Positions 1 to 10,850 of a stretch of 64,000 bases of DNA are shown here, piece after piece. Under the pieces are notes generated by a model. The model saw only the letters and a list, made by a program, of their open reading frames with translations. It was not told where the DNA came from and made no database searches. Positions within the stretch are counted from its first letter, which is position 1. Every line of letters starts with the position of its first letter. A program made the translations under genes and the position numbers. Source of the stretch: Delphinus delphis (Eukaryota > Chordata > Mammalia > Artiodactyla > Delphinidae); assembly GCF_949987515.2 (NCBI RefSeq), contig NC_082683.1, positions 100,613,918-100,677,917 of the forward strand, written 5' to 3'.

Positions 1-13
1 TCCTCTGTTTCAG

Positions 14-87
14 GAATAATGCTACAAGGCATTTATGTAATCTACTCAAAGAAACTTGTGCCAGATCTGCTGAAAAGACAAAGAAAT
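14..87 (+). CDS. SYCP1: SYCP1 coding exon a (74 bp)
   Basis: This is an internal exon. The acceptor is a pyrimidine-rich run ending cag at 11-13, and the donor gtaaat starts at 88. The exon opens with the last base of a Glu codon and ends with the first base of a Tyr codon. It reads NNATRHLCNLLKE, then TCARSAEKTKK, with two cysteines. This is the segment just before the YEYEREE block in mammalian SYCP1, around human residue 173. It is part of the N-terminal half of the long coiled coil. The following intron is 12.2 kb, phase 1. Confidence 0.93.
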
Positions 88-199
88 GTAAATATCTTTC
101 TCATTTTATATGATTTTATCAATTTATTGTTATTACTTTAATGGTGGGGGTGGAGAGGGAAACAAATTGTCTTTTCAGTTTTTGGAACCAATTAAAAAT

Positions 200-665
200 T
201 TTAAAAAAATATTTATTTATTTATTTATTTGGCTGCGTTGTGTCTTAGTTGTGGCACATGGGATCTTCACTGCAGCATGCAAGGTCTTTTGGTTGTTGCA
301 TGTGGGGTCTTTTCATTGCAACATGTGGGGTATTTTTGTTGCAGCACGTGGGGTCTTTTTGTTGCAGCACGTGGGCTTCTCTCTACTTGTGGCGCACGGG
401 CTCCAGAGCACGCGGGCTAGGTAGTTGTGGTGCATGGGCTGTCTAGTTGCGGCACATAGGCTCCAGAGTGTGCAGCCTCAGTAGTTGCGGCATGTGGGCC
501 CTCTAGTTGTGGTGCGTGGGCTCTAGAGCATGCAGGCTCAGTAGTTGTGGCACGGCCTTAGTTGCCCTGTGGCATGTGGGATCCTAGTTTCCTGACCAGG
601 GATCGAACCCATGTCCCCTGCATTGGAAGGTGGATTCTTAACCACTGGACCACCAGGGAAGTCCC
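200..665 (-). mobile_element. tRNA-derived SINE (CHR family), internally expanded
   Basis: The reverse strand begins gggacttccctggtggtccag at 665 and contains a Pol III B-box-like gggatcgaaccc at 600-609 (+ strand reading). It ends in an AT-rich tail of tttatttattt type near 210. At about 466 bp it is longer than the other copies in the window because short units of the type 'gttgcagcacgtgggg' and 'gtagttgtggcatgtgggct' are repeated in the middle. The target duplication has decayed. Confidence 0.85.
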
Positions 666-1299
666 AGGAGCCATTTTTTATTTGAACAAGTTATATGTGT
701 CTCATACCATTTCTTTATATAAGTAGTAACTAGATTCTCAGTTCTTTGAGCTTTGAAAAGTTCTTCAAGCTTTTTGAAAGATAATATATTTTAAAAGATA
801 TATATTTACTTGGCATTTATGGTTAATTCGCATTTCAATTAAAGTGTGGTCTTGAGACTAACCTTCTCTTCTGTTTGGAACAACCAGGAAATTGAATCAA
901 GAATGATATATAGCCATGTTCATAATAGAAAATACTGATGGAGGGCTATGCTGAAAGCACAGTGCTTAAGAATAGCAGTGTAGTATTTATTTATAAATAG
1001 AATTCTCAAATTTCTTCTAAAGAAACATTATTTTAAGACATTCTATTAAGGTTGTAGTATGTATGTGAAAGTGCATGTTTTTATTTTATGCATATTTTGA
1101 TGTTAATTGTAAAGTAGGAATTTTTTTCATTTTGATGAAAAACATAATCTGATTTTCAAAAATAATTGTTTTTGTCTTTGTCATTAATCTGCCATTAGGT
1201 CTACTTTGTTGTTTGTTTGTTTCTGCCAAGAATCTGTTGGGAAATACTGTCTACCTGCTTTTTCAGGATAGCCTCTATTTTTCAAATTTTAATTGATAC
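666..1299. other. Intronic sequence, nothing recognised
   Basis: This is AT-rich intron a sequence between a SINE and a MIR. I see no open frame, RNA gene or known repeat in it. Confidence 0.5.
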
Positions 1300-1545
1300 C
1301 ACACAGCTTAAGAGCTTGGATTGAAGAGATAGATAGCCCTGTGCTCAAATTCAAACTTTCAGTTGTTATCTGCTTGACCTTGAATAATTTGAATAATTTA
1401 TGTAATCTCTGACCCTCTGTTTATTAGTTAGTAAAGTAACTCAGTGTTGTTTTGAGAATTAAGGTAGTTAATAAATATAAAATGCTTAAACAGTGCAAAG
1501 TGCTCAATAAATGTTAGCTGTTATTATTATTTCTAGTATGCAGTA
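1300..1545 (+). mobile_element. MIR SINE relic
   Basis: The order of landmarks is that of MIR: 'agagcttggattgaag', then 'ttatctgcttgacctt', then 'aatctctgaccctctg'. The L2-like tail 'gtgctcaataaatgtt' follows near 1500, with 'gttattattattt' after it. It is heavily diverged, as expected for this ancient family. Confidence 0.75.
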
Positions 1546-1897
1546 TTGCTAGTTATTTTATTCTTGGTCTCTGCCTAAAGTACTTTGCTTTTGCAACTAC
1601 ATATACCTTCCAGAATGTACCGCACCACTATCAGCTCTTCCATGATACCCTGTTTATTCAACTTGCAAGATTAACTTTTCTGTCTAAATATAAAAAGTGG
1701 TGAAAAGTATATGGATGGGGTAGAGAGATAGTATATGGACTGCACTGTAGAAAGTAACCTGGACTAGAGAGGCAAGGCTGTTAGTTCTTTCTTCCATTTA
1801 GTTTTAAGCTAAGTCAGATATCAGATGGTGGGAGAGGTTTGAAGAACCTTTTAAACATTTTTAGGTGATCTCTTAAGTGAACTAAAGAGTATATCTT

Positions 1898-1921
1898 TTT
1901 TCCTTATATTTGTTCGTTTGT

Positions 1922-1956
<35 letters not shown>

Positions 1957-2066
1957 TGGCGATGCCACATGGCTTGCAGGATCTTAGTTCTCCAGCCAGG
2001 GATTGAACCTGTGCCCTTGGCAGTGAAAGCACAGAGTCCTAACCACTGGACCACCACAGAATTCCC
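1898..2066 (-). mobile_element. Short tRNA-derived SINE (CHR-like) with perfect target duplication
   Basis: The (TTTA)n tail comes first, followed by 'gccacatggcttgcaggatctt' in pieces, the box 'agggattgaacctgtg' and the head 'ccactggaccaccacaga'. It is flanked by a perfect 16-bp direct repeat, ctaaagagtatatctt, at 1882-1897 and 2067-2082. The orientation is antisense to SYCP1. Confidence 0.88.
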
Positions 2067-2102
2067 CTAAAGAGTATATCTTGATGTGACATGTAGATTC
2101 TT

Positions 2103-2981
2103 TTTTTCCTAAAACATCTTTTATTTATTTTATTATTATTATGATTATTATTATTTTTTAAATTTTTATTGGAGTATATTTGATTTACAATGTTGTGTTA
2201 GTTTCAGGTATACAGCAAAGTGAATCAGTTACACATACATATACATATATCCACTCTTTTTTAGATTCTTTTCCCATATAGGCCATTACAGAATATTGAG
2301 TACAGTTCCCTGTGCTATGTAGCAGGTCCTTATTAGTTATCTATTTTATATATAGTAGTCTGTATATGTCAGTTCCAATGTCCCATTTTATCCCTTCCTC
2401 CCACCTTACCTCCTGGTAACCATAAGTTTGTTTTCTACATCTGTAACTCTATTTCTGTTTTGTAGATAAGTTGATTTGTACCTTTTTTTAGATTCCACAT
2501 ATAAGCAATATCATACGATATTTGTCTTTCTCTGTTTGACTTACTTCACTCAGTATGATAATCTCTAGGTCCATCCATGCTGCTGCAAATGGCATTAGTT
2601 CATTCTTTTTTCTGGCTGAGTAATATTCTGTTGTATATATGTACCACATTTTCTTTATCCATTCTTCTGCGGATAGACATTTAGGTTACTTCCATGTCCT
2701 GGCTATTGGAAATAGTGCTGCAGTGAACATTGGGGTGCATGTATCTTTTTGAATTATGGTTTTCTCTGGATATATGCCCAGGAGTGGTGGATCATATGGT
2801 AGCTCTGTTTTTAGTTTTGTAAAGAACCTCTATACTGTTTTCCATAGTGGCTGTACCAATTTACATTCCCACCAACAATGTAGGAGGGTTCCTTTTTCTG
2901 CACACTCTCTCCAGCATTTACTGTTTGTACATTTTTTGTTGATGGCCATTCTGACCAGTGTGAAGTGATACCTCATGGTAG
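2103..2981 (-). mobile_element. L1 fragment, 3' UTR and ORF2 C-terminal part (left half of a split element)
   Basis: The reverse strand carries the end of L1 ORF2. On the + strand this appears as the landmarks 'ggctgagtaatattctgttg', 'atatgcccaggagtgg' and 'ccatagtggctgtacc'. It stops at the duplicated 13-mer tacctcatggtag (2969-2981). The element resumes at the second copy of the same 13-mer at 4147, so an insertion separates the two halves. Confidence 0.85.
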
Positions 2982-3015
2982 GTTGTTTTTTTTTTTCTTT
3001 CAGATGGTAAAATTT

Positions 3016-3327
3016 TTGTTTTTTTTTAAAGATACTATAATTAATTAATTAATTTATTTATTTTTGACTGTGTTGGGTCTTCATTTCTGTGCGAGGGCTT
3101 TCTCTAGTTGCGGCAAGTGGGGGCCACTCTTCATCACGGTGCGCGGGCCTCTCACTATCGCGGCCTCTCTTGTTGCAGAGCACGGGCTCCAGACGCGCAG
3201 GCTCAGTAGTTGTGGCTCACGGGCCTAGTTGCTCTGTGGCATGTGGGATCTTCCCAGACCAGGGCTTGAACCCATGTCCCCTGCATTGGCAGGCAGATTC
3301 TCAACCACTGCACCACCAGGGAAGCCC
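3016..3327 (-). mobile_element. CHR-type SINE with perfect 16-bp target duplication
   Basis: This is a GC-rich tRNA-derived SINE on the reverse strand. Its head is 'gggcttccctggtggtgcag' in reverse complement at 3327, the B-box region is 'ccagggcttgaaccc', and its tail is a run of AATT/TTTA repeats near 3040-3062. A perfect 16-bp repeat, tcagatggtaaaattt, flanks it at 3000-3015 and 3328-3343. It is younger than the retrocopy it interrupts. Confidence 0.9.
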
Positions 3328-3569
3328 TCAGATGGTAAAATTTATTGGAAATACCTGATCTATATTTAAAACTCATAAATGTACAGTTGAAAAAAATAGA
3401 TTCACATACCCAAGTTGTTCCAAACACACTTATAAGTTTTCCAATCACTGAATCAAGAAATGAGTTTTAAATTTAATTAAAATGAAATAAAATGAAAAAT
3501 CAGTCTCATCAGCCACATTTCCAAAGGTCTGTTGCTCACCTTTGGGGCATTGGTGGTCTAGATAATACT

Positions 3570-4146
3570 GTTAAGCCTAAGTCTGATTGTACTGTTGCTG
3601 TGCTCCTAATTCTCCAGCAGTTTCCCATCACACTCAATGGAAAAGTCAAAGTCCTGACAGTGGTCCACAAGGCCTTTCATGTCTGCCCCTGCCTACTCTT
3701 CCATCCTCATCTCTTGCTTCTCTCCTCCTCATTGACTCTGCTCTGGCCACCTCAGACTCTCCAGACCTACTCCCACTTCAAGTTCTTTGTCCCTGCTGGT
3801 CCCTGTGCCTGGGATGCTCCCACCCCTCCCCAACATCATCATGTGCTGCTCCCTCACCTCCTTCAGGTCTTTATTCAAATACCATCTTCCCCTAGGTTCT
3901 AGCCTAGCCACTGTATTGTACATTGATGACCCCAACCTCTACTGACACTTCAAGTCCTTTTTCCCTGAATTGTTTCACTCCTGGGCAGTCAATCACTATC
4001 TGACAAACTCTAGATTTTACTTTTTTGAGATGTTTATTATCTTACCTCCTCCCGCAATGGAATGTAAGCTCTATGAGATTAAAATTGTTGTCTGTTTATT
4101 CACTGCTGGATCCCTGGCCCTGAGCATATCACTTGTTGAATGAATG
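3570..4146 (+). mobile_element. L2 LINE relic, 3' part
   Basis: The landmarks follow the L2 3' end in order: 'ccacaaggcctttcatg', 'ctctgctctggccacctc', 'ccctgtgcctgggatg', 'aatgtaagctctatgag', 'ccctggccctgagcatat' and the terminus 'ttgttgaatgaatg'. The terminus falls exactly at the edge of the retrocopy. Open frames here are accidental. Confidence 0.8.
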
Positions 4147-4940
4147 TACCTCATGGTAGTTTTGATTTGCATTTCTCTTAATTAGTGATGTTGCGCTTCT
4201 TTTCACGTGCTTTTTAGCCAGTATGTCTTCTTTGGAGAAAAGGCTTTTTAGGTCTTCCACCCATTTTTTGACTGGGTTGTTTGCTTTTTTTTTTTTTTTT
4301 ATTTTTGCTGTACGCGGGCCTCTCACTGTTGTGGCCTCTCCCGTTGTGGAGCACAGGCTCCGGATACACAGGCTCATCGGCCATGGCTCACGGGCCCAGC
4401 CGCTCCGCGGCATGTGGGATCTTCCCGGACCGGGGCACGAACCCATGTCCCCTGCATCGGCAGGCGGACTCTCAACCACTGCGCCACCAGGGAAGCCCAA
4501 GGGTTGTTTGCTTTTTTGATATTGAGTTGCATGAGCTGTTTGTATATTTTGGAGATTAATTTCTTGTTGGTTGCTTCATTCGTAAATATTTTCTCCCATT
4601 CTGAGGGTTGTCTTTTTGTTTTGTTTATGGTTTCCTTTGCTATGCAAAAGCTTTTAAGTTTAATTAGGTCCCATTTGTTTATTTTTGTTTTTATTTTCAT
4701 TACTCTAGGAGGTGGATCAAAAAAGATCTTGCTGTGATTTATGTCAGTGTTCTGCCTATGTTTTCCTCTAAGAGTTTTGTAGTCTGTGGCCTTACATTTA
4801 GGTCTATAATCCATTTTGAGTTTATTTTTGTGTATTAGGGAATGTTCTAATTTCATTCATTTACATGTTGCTGTCCAGTTTTCCAAACACCACTTATTGA
4901 ACAGACTGTCTTTTCTCCATTATATATTCTTGCCCTAAAA
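4147..4940 (-). mobile_element. L1 fragment, ORF2 (right half of the split element)
   Basis: This continues the L1 of 2103-2981. The + strand shows the usual ORF2 complement: 'gtttcctttgctatgc', 'aggaggtggatcaaaa', 'gttttcctctaagag' and 'cacttattgaacagac'. It is broken by a SINE at 4291-4500. The ORF2 frame is closed by several stops. Confidence 0.85.
4291..4500 (-). mobile_element. CHR-type SINE, young copy in L1
   Basis: The copy is compact at about 210 bp. Its head is gggcttccctggtgg (reverse complement at 4484-4498), followed by the box 'ccggtccgggaagatccc' and an oligo-T tail. A perfect 17-bp duplication, gggttgtttgctttttt, flanks it at 4274-4290 and 4501-4517. Its low divergence from the other compact copies points to recent activity. 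Confidence 0.92.
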
Positions 4941-5039
4941 ATTCTTAATACTTGCCTTATATTTACTGTAAACTCCATCTGTATTTTTGCCGTAAGCCTT
5001 TATTTTTACTCTTGTGATTTTCTCTGTCTTTTATTTATT

Positions 5040-5390
5040 CATTCAACATTTTAAAAAGTGCCTACTATGTGCCATGAAATGTTCTAGATGCTAAGGGAAA
5101 ACAGTGGTAAACAGACAAAATTTCTGCTATTATGGAGTATGCACTCTTGTAAAGGGACACATATCATAAATGAATAAATAAAATACATGTTGGGTGATGA
5201 CAACTGCTTCAAAAGAGAATATTTTGGGATAGGGTATTTGGGGAAGTTTTTTTCTGATTAAATGGTATCTGATTAGAGACCTGAATAAATGAGGGAATGT
5301 ATCATGTAGCTATTTTGGGAATGAATATTTCGGGCAGAGGAAACAGCAAATGCAAAATCCCTTAGATGAGAGCCTGTTGAATCTTTTCAA
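5040..5390. repeat. Ancient mammalian interspersed repeat, family not assigned
   Basis: It opens with 'ttattcattcaacatt', then 'gtgcctactatgtgcca', 'gttctagatgctaag' and 'gcagaggaaacagcaaatgc'. The same order of blocks recurs near 16890, 17500, 26280, 50100 and 52325. It is clearly repetitive in mammals, but I cannot name the family with confidence. Confidence 0.55.
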
Positions 5391-5439
5391 GTCATAACAG
5401 TGAGGTCACTGTGCTGTTCCTTCCATATTTCTTACCTTT

Positions 5440-6690
5440 TTTGTATCTTTCATCTTCTTTTCTTATTGCGCTCCCTTCAGGATAATTTCTTCTGCTTTGT
5501 TCCAGTTCACCAATTCTCTATTTAGCTGTTTCTAAACTGTTTTTAAATTCATCTGTTAGGCCTTAATTTCTGCTCTTGTATTCTCTGGTTCTGTTCTTTA
5601 AAAAATATCTGTAATGTTACTTTTTAGAGTTTCAAATTCCTTGCAGAAATTTTTAAGCTCGTTTTTTTTTTGTCTCCATGAGCATAGTAAGCTTAGTTTT
5701 ATTAAATTTTTTGTCCAGCAATGCCAATATCTGGAATCCCTTGGGATCTGTTTCTGTGGTTTGTTGTTTTGTAGATTCTAGTTCTTATTGTTTATCTCAT
5801 TGTGTACTTCATTATTTTTGATTGCTTGCTTGAGACTTAGAATGATGTGACATTTTCCTAGTTCTCTGAATGCTGAGAAGTTTTAGATTATATCCTGGAC
5901 ATGTTGTGAGATTCTGGGTCCTGTTAAAAATCCCCTGGAAAATGTTTGTTTGTTTGTTTGTATTTTAGCAGATATGCAACTCAAGTTTAGATCACAAGTT
6001 CTATCTTACCTTTTGTGTGCTGGGGTTCCATTATCAGTTCAGTTTTCAAAGCTTTTGCCATGTTACTCTGCGTCTGTTTCATGTATGCTCCACTCAAGAT
6101 TAGATTAGTTCTGGGACTTGGATAGTGATTTCAGAGGGACTTGCTATATTTGCCTTGGGTCTATCTTGTACATGCACATCCTCCCTTTTCCCTATGGGAC
6201 TTGTGCCAAGTCATACAAATAATTAGGGAATCACCTTCTCGAGCTCTCTCTAGCATTGCCCCTTCACCCTCAGCCTTACAGGGGTTCCGTCCTCCTGTCC
6301 TTTGGTGAGAGACATGGAGTTTCTCCTGGGGTTTCATATGTCCTTGCTGCCATGGCTGCTGTAGCTCCACTACTGGAGCCACCTTTGGGGCAGGGCTGGA
6401 AGAGAAAAAAAAAAGGGATTTCCTTTTGCTTTTATAGTTCTGCTGGGCCCTTACACTTTAGTAATGCTAGGAGAGAAGGTAGGAAAAAAACTAAACAAAC
6501 AGGAAACTTGCCTTCACATGAGTCATTTCTTCAAGATTTTACTTTTCTTCCCAATCTACCTGCTTTTGCTTACTTTTCAGATTCCTCAAGTAGTTGCTTT
6601 ATGGATTTCATCCAGAGTTTTTAGTTGTAATCAATGGGAGAGAAAGGCTATAGTGGGCTTATTCCATCTTGACTGACACTGGAAGTTGGT
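5440..6690 (-). mobile_element. Decayed old L1 (5' region type)
   Basis: This is T-rich sequence with the landmarks 'aaattcatctgttagg', 'gagtttcaaattccttg', 'ccaatatctggaatccc' and 'tatatcctggacatgttg'. These resemble the antisense of the 5' part of old mammalian L1s. A related arrangement occurs near 18500-19500. There is no intact frame. Confidence 0.5.
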
Positions 6691-6849
6691 TTAGGTTTTC
6701 TGAGTTATAATCCTCAACCTGTTCTTGGCCTGATGATTCATCATTATCTTTTTAGATCTTTGATTCTTTCAATAATTCAAAAAATTCCTCCAGATTTTTA
6801 TCTTTAGGAGGAAGGTTGGTCTGAATTATTTAGTCATTACCATAAGACA

Positions 6850-7375
6850 GAGTCCTGGATGCTTTTTCAAAATACAGATCAAATAATGTCACTGTCTAAT
6901 TTTTTCAGTGGCTTTCCATAATTTTCAGGATAGCATGGTGTTTGCCACTTCCCTTCACCTTGCCAAATCTTTTCACATGTCCCACATACACAAGCTCATG
7001 GAGAACTACTTGTTAACCCCTAAACAGATTATACTTCTGAGTTTTTGCATATGTTTATTGGCTGATTCTCCTTCCTTTTTCATCTTGTTAATTCATATTT
7101 GTCCTTCAAAACTCAGAGTAATTATTACCACCCTTGGGAAATATTCCCTAGTTTTTCACTCTGACTTAGATGCTCCTCTTCTTTTACTTAGTACCCTTAG
7201 TATACCTTTACCATGTATTTATGAATTCCTTCAACAAATATTGAGTACCTACTACATCTCACTGTAAGCTTGCAGGCAAGGGATCATGTCTTATTTGACT
7301 CAGTATATTCAACACTTTGCACAGTGTCTGTGAAGATAGCAGGCAATAAATAAATTCATGAATGAATAAGTAAAG
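6850..7375 (+). mobile_element. L2 LINE relic
   Basis: The landmarks are 'aaataatgtcactgtc', 'gtggctttccataatttt', 'ctgacttagatgctcctc' and 'aagcttgcaggcaaggg', with the tail 'aggcaataaataaattc' followed by 'atgaatgaataagtaaag'. This is the order of the L2 3' end in sense orientation. Confidence 0.75.
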
Positions 7376-7730
7376 AATAAATTTGTTCTTAGATGTACCT
7401 TAAAAAAAAACAAACCTTTAAATGGCTGTCTATTGCTCACATTAAGTACATTGGAATTCTTTAGCCTGCCATTCGAAGTACTGCATACATTTTTTTTTTC
7501 CCTGTAGCCTTATCCCTTAATCTAAATTACTTAGTGTTGAAAAGGACTTTAAAGCTTTTTGGTCTATTTACATATCCATTGCTTTAATTCTTTTATAGGA
7601 AATTAATAATTTCCTTTGTGACTACCAAGTGGTAGTCTCTTTCCTGTGATTGAACATATTCAGTGTTGGAAACCCACTAACCCCGAGGCTGTCATTTAAG
7701 CACAGCTCTTATTTTTATGTTGAAATCTCT

Positions 7731-7847
7731 CTCTCTCTCTCTTTTTGTTTTTTTGGCCACACCAGGCAGCTTGCGGGATCTTAGTTCCCCACCAGGGGTG
7801 GAACCTGGGCCCCCTGCAGTGAAAGTGTGGACCTCCAGGGAATTCCC
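7731..7847 (-). mobile_element. Short tRNA-derived SINE with 13-bp target duplication
   Basis: A truncated copy of about 117 bp with 'gccacaccaggcagcttgcg' and the head 'ccagggaattccc' in reverse orientation. The direct repeat tgttgaaatctct at 7718-7730 and 7848-7860 flanks it, with a CT-rich tail next to the left copy. Confidence 0.85.
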
Positions 7848-7860
7848 TGTTGAAATCTCT

Positions 7861-8320
7861 TATATTGAAATCTCTTTGTAGTTTCTCTCTTCTTACTGTA
7901 TTTCTTCTCCTTAAGGCATACAGAAAAAGTCTAAGCACTTTTTTATCTCTTTAGATTTTTAAAGGTGGTTACTTGTCCTTTCTGAATCTTGTCTTCTTCA
8001 GCCTAGATGTTTCAAGATTCTTTGTACTTTTGTTATTTTGGTTGATCTGTTTGAATATTGTTGTTATATTTAGGAGTCCAGATCTGTATTAGATAATCTA
8101 ATGTGTAACTTGACCTGTGTAAAGGACTATTTCTTGTCTAATTGTAGGTGTCATTAATGAACTCTAAAGTCAGCTTATTTGATAGTCACATTGTATTATA
8201 GGCTTTAGTGACTTCACTAGTCATTAAAATCTTTCACTTTTTTTTTTTACTTCATTCTTTGCAAGTGCATTTAGGTTTTTGGATCCAAATAACATTCTTT
8301 GCATTTATCCCTACTGGTTT
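7861..8320. other. Intronic sequence, nothing recognised
   Basis: AT-rich intron. No repeat family or gene is recognisable to me. Confidence 0.45.
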
Positions 8321-8324
8321 TCAT

Positions 8325-8470
8325 TAGGCAGACCTGTGTTTTAATCATGTACCACCACTTATTATTTTGGGATCCTAGCAAATAACATAATTTTTCTGTG
8401 TCACACTTTTGTTATCTGTGAAATGGGGATAATCACAGTTCCATTTATCTATACCTAGATTTCTACCTAA
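8325..8470 (+). mobile_element. MIR SINE relic
   Basis: 'taggcagacctgtgttt', 'accaccacttattatt', 'tttttctgtgtcacact' and 'tctgtgaaatggggataat' follow the MIR core order. The last block is the typical MIR 'ctgtaaaatggggata'. Confidence 0.7.
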
Positions 8471-9990
8471 ATATATAGTATATGTATTTATGCATATATT
8501 TTCCCCCTTGCCAGGACTCTGGCATTTTCTTGATCCTTTTGATTTACAGTTTTGTCAGTGCAACCATTTGGATCTATATGCACTAGTCTATTTCTTTAGA
8601 CCAGGAAAGCCTTATGATATCTTTGGTCACTTATTCTGATTTCTGTTTGGGTATACTTATTATTTGTTTGTTGGCCCTCTGTTCTTCGTTTCTCTAATTG
8701 TTTTAATATTTGTTCCCCCACCCCCTCAATTTATGTTTGTTTCCTGTATTAGGAAACAATTTGACTTCTGAAGTATCAGTTCTTTCCTGTCCTGCCTCTA
8801 ATCTCTAGTTCCTTTGAGTCTCTCATTATCTAAGCCATTGCTCCTTTCCTCCTTATTTATTTTTTCTATTTAATTCACCCCATTTCTTGAATTTCTAACA
8901 TGGCCTGTTCTTTCTTTATGACTGTATCTTCCTCTTTCACTGAGACCATATTTTCTTGGTTCTGTTGAGAATACCAAATAGTTTTCTGAAATTTTCATCT
9001 GAATTCTCTAGAGTTCGTTTTCAGAGATAGGCTGTTCCTTTTAACATCTTTCATGTTCCCTTTTCTTTGTTTGACAGTATTTTTTCATAGGCCTCGTGTA
9101 GGTTTTCTAACCATATACATCATTGAAAAAAGCAAGAACTATCTAGACTAAATAAACAAACTAGGTGATAAACTGAGCTTGGTCCTAGTATAGTGGTTGA
9201 ATCCTCTTTTTATATTTATAGTTGTACAGCAGGTCACTGAGCAATTTCTAATGTTTTCACCTTGCATGGCTCTACTTATGGTAGCTGAATCTCTTTTCTG
9301 TCCCTTCTGTGTGGTTTTCTCGTACTCTGATAAATTTTGTAGAATATATGATTCTGAGTGATTTTAGTCAGCAAACTCAAGTATGCACAAGATTTTTATG
9401 TCTTAAAATGTTAAAAATTCTTAATTTTTAAGATGTTTTATATCTTTATATTTTTTATATTTTTATATCTTTTTTTATATCTTTATATCTTAAAGCCTTC
9501 ATTCTGCTAGTGTGGAAGAAATTATCTCAGTAAATTTGGGAATTTTTCTTCTTTCCCTGGGATTGTATGTAAATTTGGGGGTGCCCATATAGTACCATGT
9601 GGTAGAGAGGGACGTTTGTGTCTCAGTCATCTATCCTCTGAGACTTTTCATCATTTCGATTGGTATTCAGTTATTTGTCCACATAGATAGTTGGTGAGCT
9701 GCTCCTCATACCAGTCCTCAGGGCCTATTCAGGTATGCTGGTTCTCTGTGCTTTATCCCACCATGCTCAGTTGCACAACGTGTTGGAACAAGGGAAATTG
9801 TGAAGCTGTTTAAGGCCTTACCTGTCTATATATATTTCACAGGCATTTCTTCTCAGGTTTTGTCATCTTCCTAGAGTTATACTGAAGAAAAAAAAAGCAC
9901 AGCCCCACTCTACTCTTAGTTGGCCCTAACTCTCTGGGATTTCTGTGTTCCCCAACCCTGAAGCTTAGCTTGGTGAGGGTAGAGGGCTAC
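8471..9990. other. Intronic sequence, possibly an unassigned old repeat
   Basis: T-rich intron with the texture of a very old antisense LINE but no landmark I can name. A stretch near 9425-9490 repeats 'tttttatatctt' units. No coding potential was seen. Confidence 0.4.
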
Positions 9991-10003
9991 AGAACCCTTT
10001 CTT

Positions 10004-10415
10004 TTTTTTTTTTTACATCTTTATTGGAGTATAATTGCTTTACAATGGTGTGTTAGTTTCTGCTTTATAACAAAGTGAATCAGTTATACATATACATATG
10101 TTCCCATATCTCTTCCCTCTTGCATCTCCCTCCCTCCCACCCTCCCTATCCCACCCCTCTAGGTGGTCACAAAGCACCCAGCTGATCTCCCTGTGCTATG
10201 CGGCTCCTTCCCACTGGCTATCTATTTTACGTTTGGTAGTGTATATATGTCCATGCCACTCTCTGGCTTTGTCACAGCTTACCCTTCCCCCTCCCCATAT
10301 CCTCAAGTCCATTCTCTAGTAGGTCTGTGTCTTTATTCCTGTCTTACCCCTAGGTTCTTCATGACATTTTTTTTTCCTTAGATTCCGTATATATGTGTTA
10401 GCATATGGTATTTGT
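10004..10415 (-). mobile_element. 5'-truncated young L1 (3' UTR only)
   Basis: The sequence is collinear with the 3' UTRs of L1-B (29563 on) and L1-C (41371 on): oligo-T, 'catctttattggagtata', 'gctttacaatggtgtgtta' and 'cctccctcccaccctccc'. A 12-bp duplication, gaaccctttctt, flanks it at 9992-10003 and 10416-10427. It is a dead-on-arrival insertion of about 0.4 kb. Confidence 0.9.
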
Positions 10416-10702
10416 GAACCCTTTCTTAAGTACCTGCCAGAATCTAATAAGCTCTCTCAGCTTCCCCTTTTAAAGGCTTCTTCCTTACAAACTGGTAAAT
10501 ATTTCTTAGGTCTAGAGGATGGAAGCTTTGTTCTGACTTATATATTCTGAAAATCTATTACTTGTTTATATCTTAAATCTTTCCCCTAATCCCAACACTG
10601 GGCTTTTGAAACTCATAGACATTTTCTTTGCTTTTGGTTGAATCCTTTCTTATTTAAGATGATGAATGCAGCACGATCTAGTTGGCCAAATTAGGGCAAA
10701 GT

Positions 10703-10704
<2 letters not shown>

Positions 10705-10747
<43 letters not shown>

Positions 10748-10850
10748 AGAGAGAGAGAGAGGAGGGAGAGGGGAGAGAGAGGGAAGGGAGGAGGTGGGGG
10801 TGGGGAGTTTAGATAGATAGATAGATAGATACCAGGAAAACCAGGGAGTT

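Larger units (their letters stand above)
2982..4146 (-). mobile_element. Retrocopy of an unidentified transcript, inserted into an L1
   Basis: This insert lies between two copies of tacctcatggtag (2969-2981, 4147-4159), where the host L1 would otherwise be continuous. Its left end has an 11-T run at 2986-2996, which is a poly(A) tail on the reverse strand. A polyadenylation signal AATAAA (tttatt at 3341-3346) lies about 12-16 nt upstream of the tail once the younger SINE is removed. These are the marks of L1-mediated retroposition of a cellular RNA. It contains an L2 copy in antisense and no convincing open frame, so the source was probably a 3' UTR or a noncoding RNA. Confidence 0.65.

Noticed and set aside
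2986..2996. T-run at 2986 as the tail of the SINE at 3016
   Set aside because: The SINE duplication starts at 3000, so this run lies outside the SINE and belongs to the older retrocopy.
3492..3902. 136-codon + strand frame
   Set aside because: It lies mostly in an L2 relic and an adjacent noncoding segment, and has no similarity to a protein I know.
4441..4500. tRNA gene suggested by B-box-like sequence in several places
   Set aside because: The boxes belong to tRNA-derived SINEs with decayed or missing tRNA folds, A-rich tails and target duplications.
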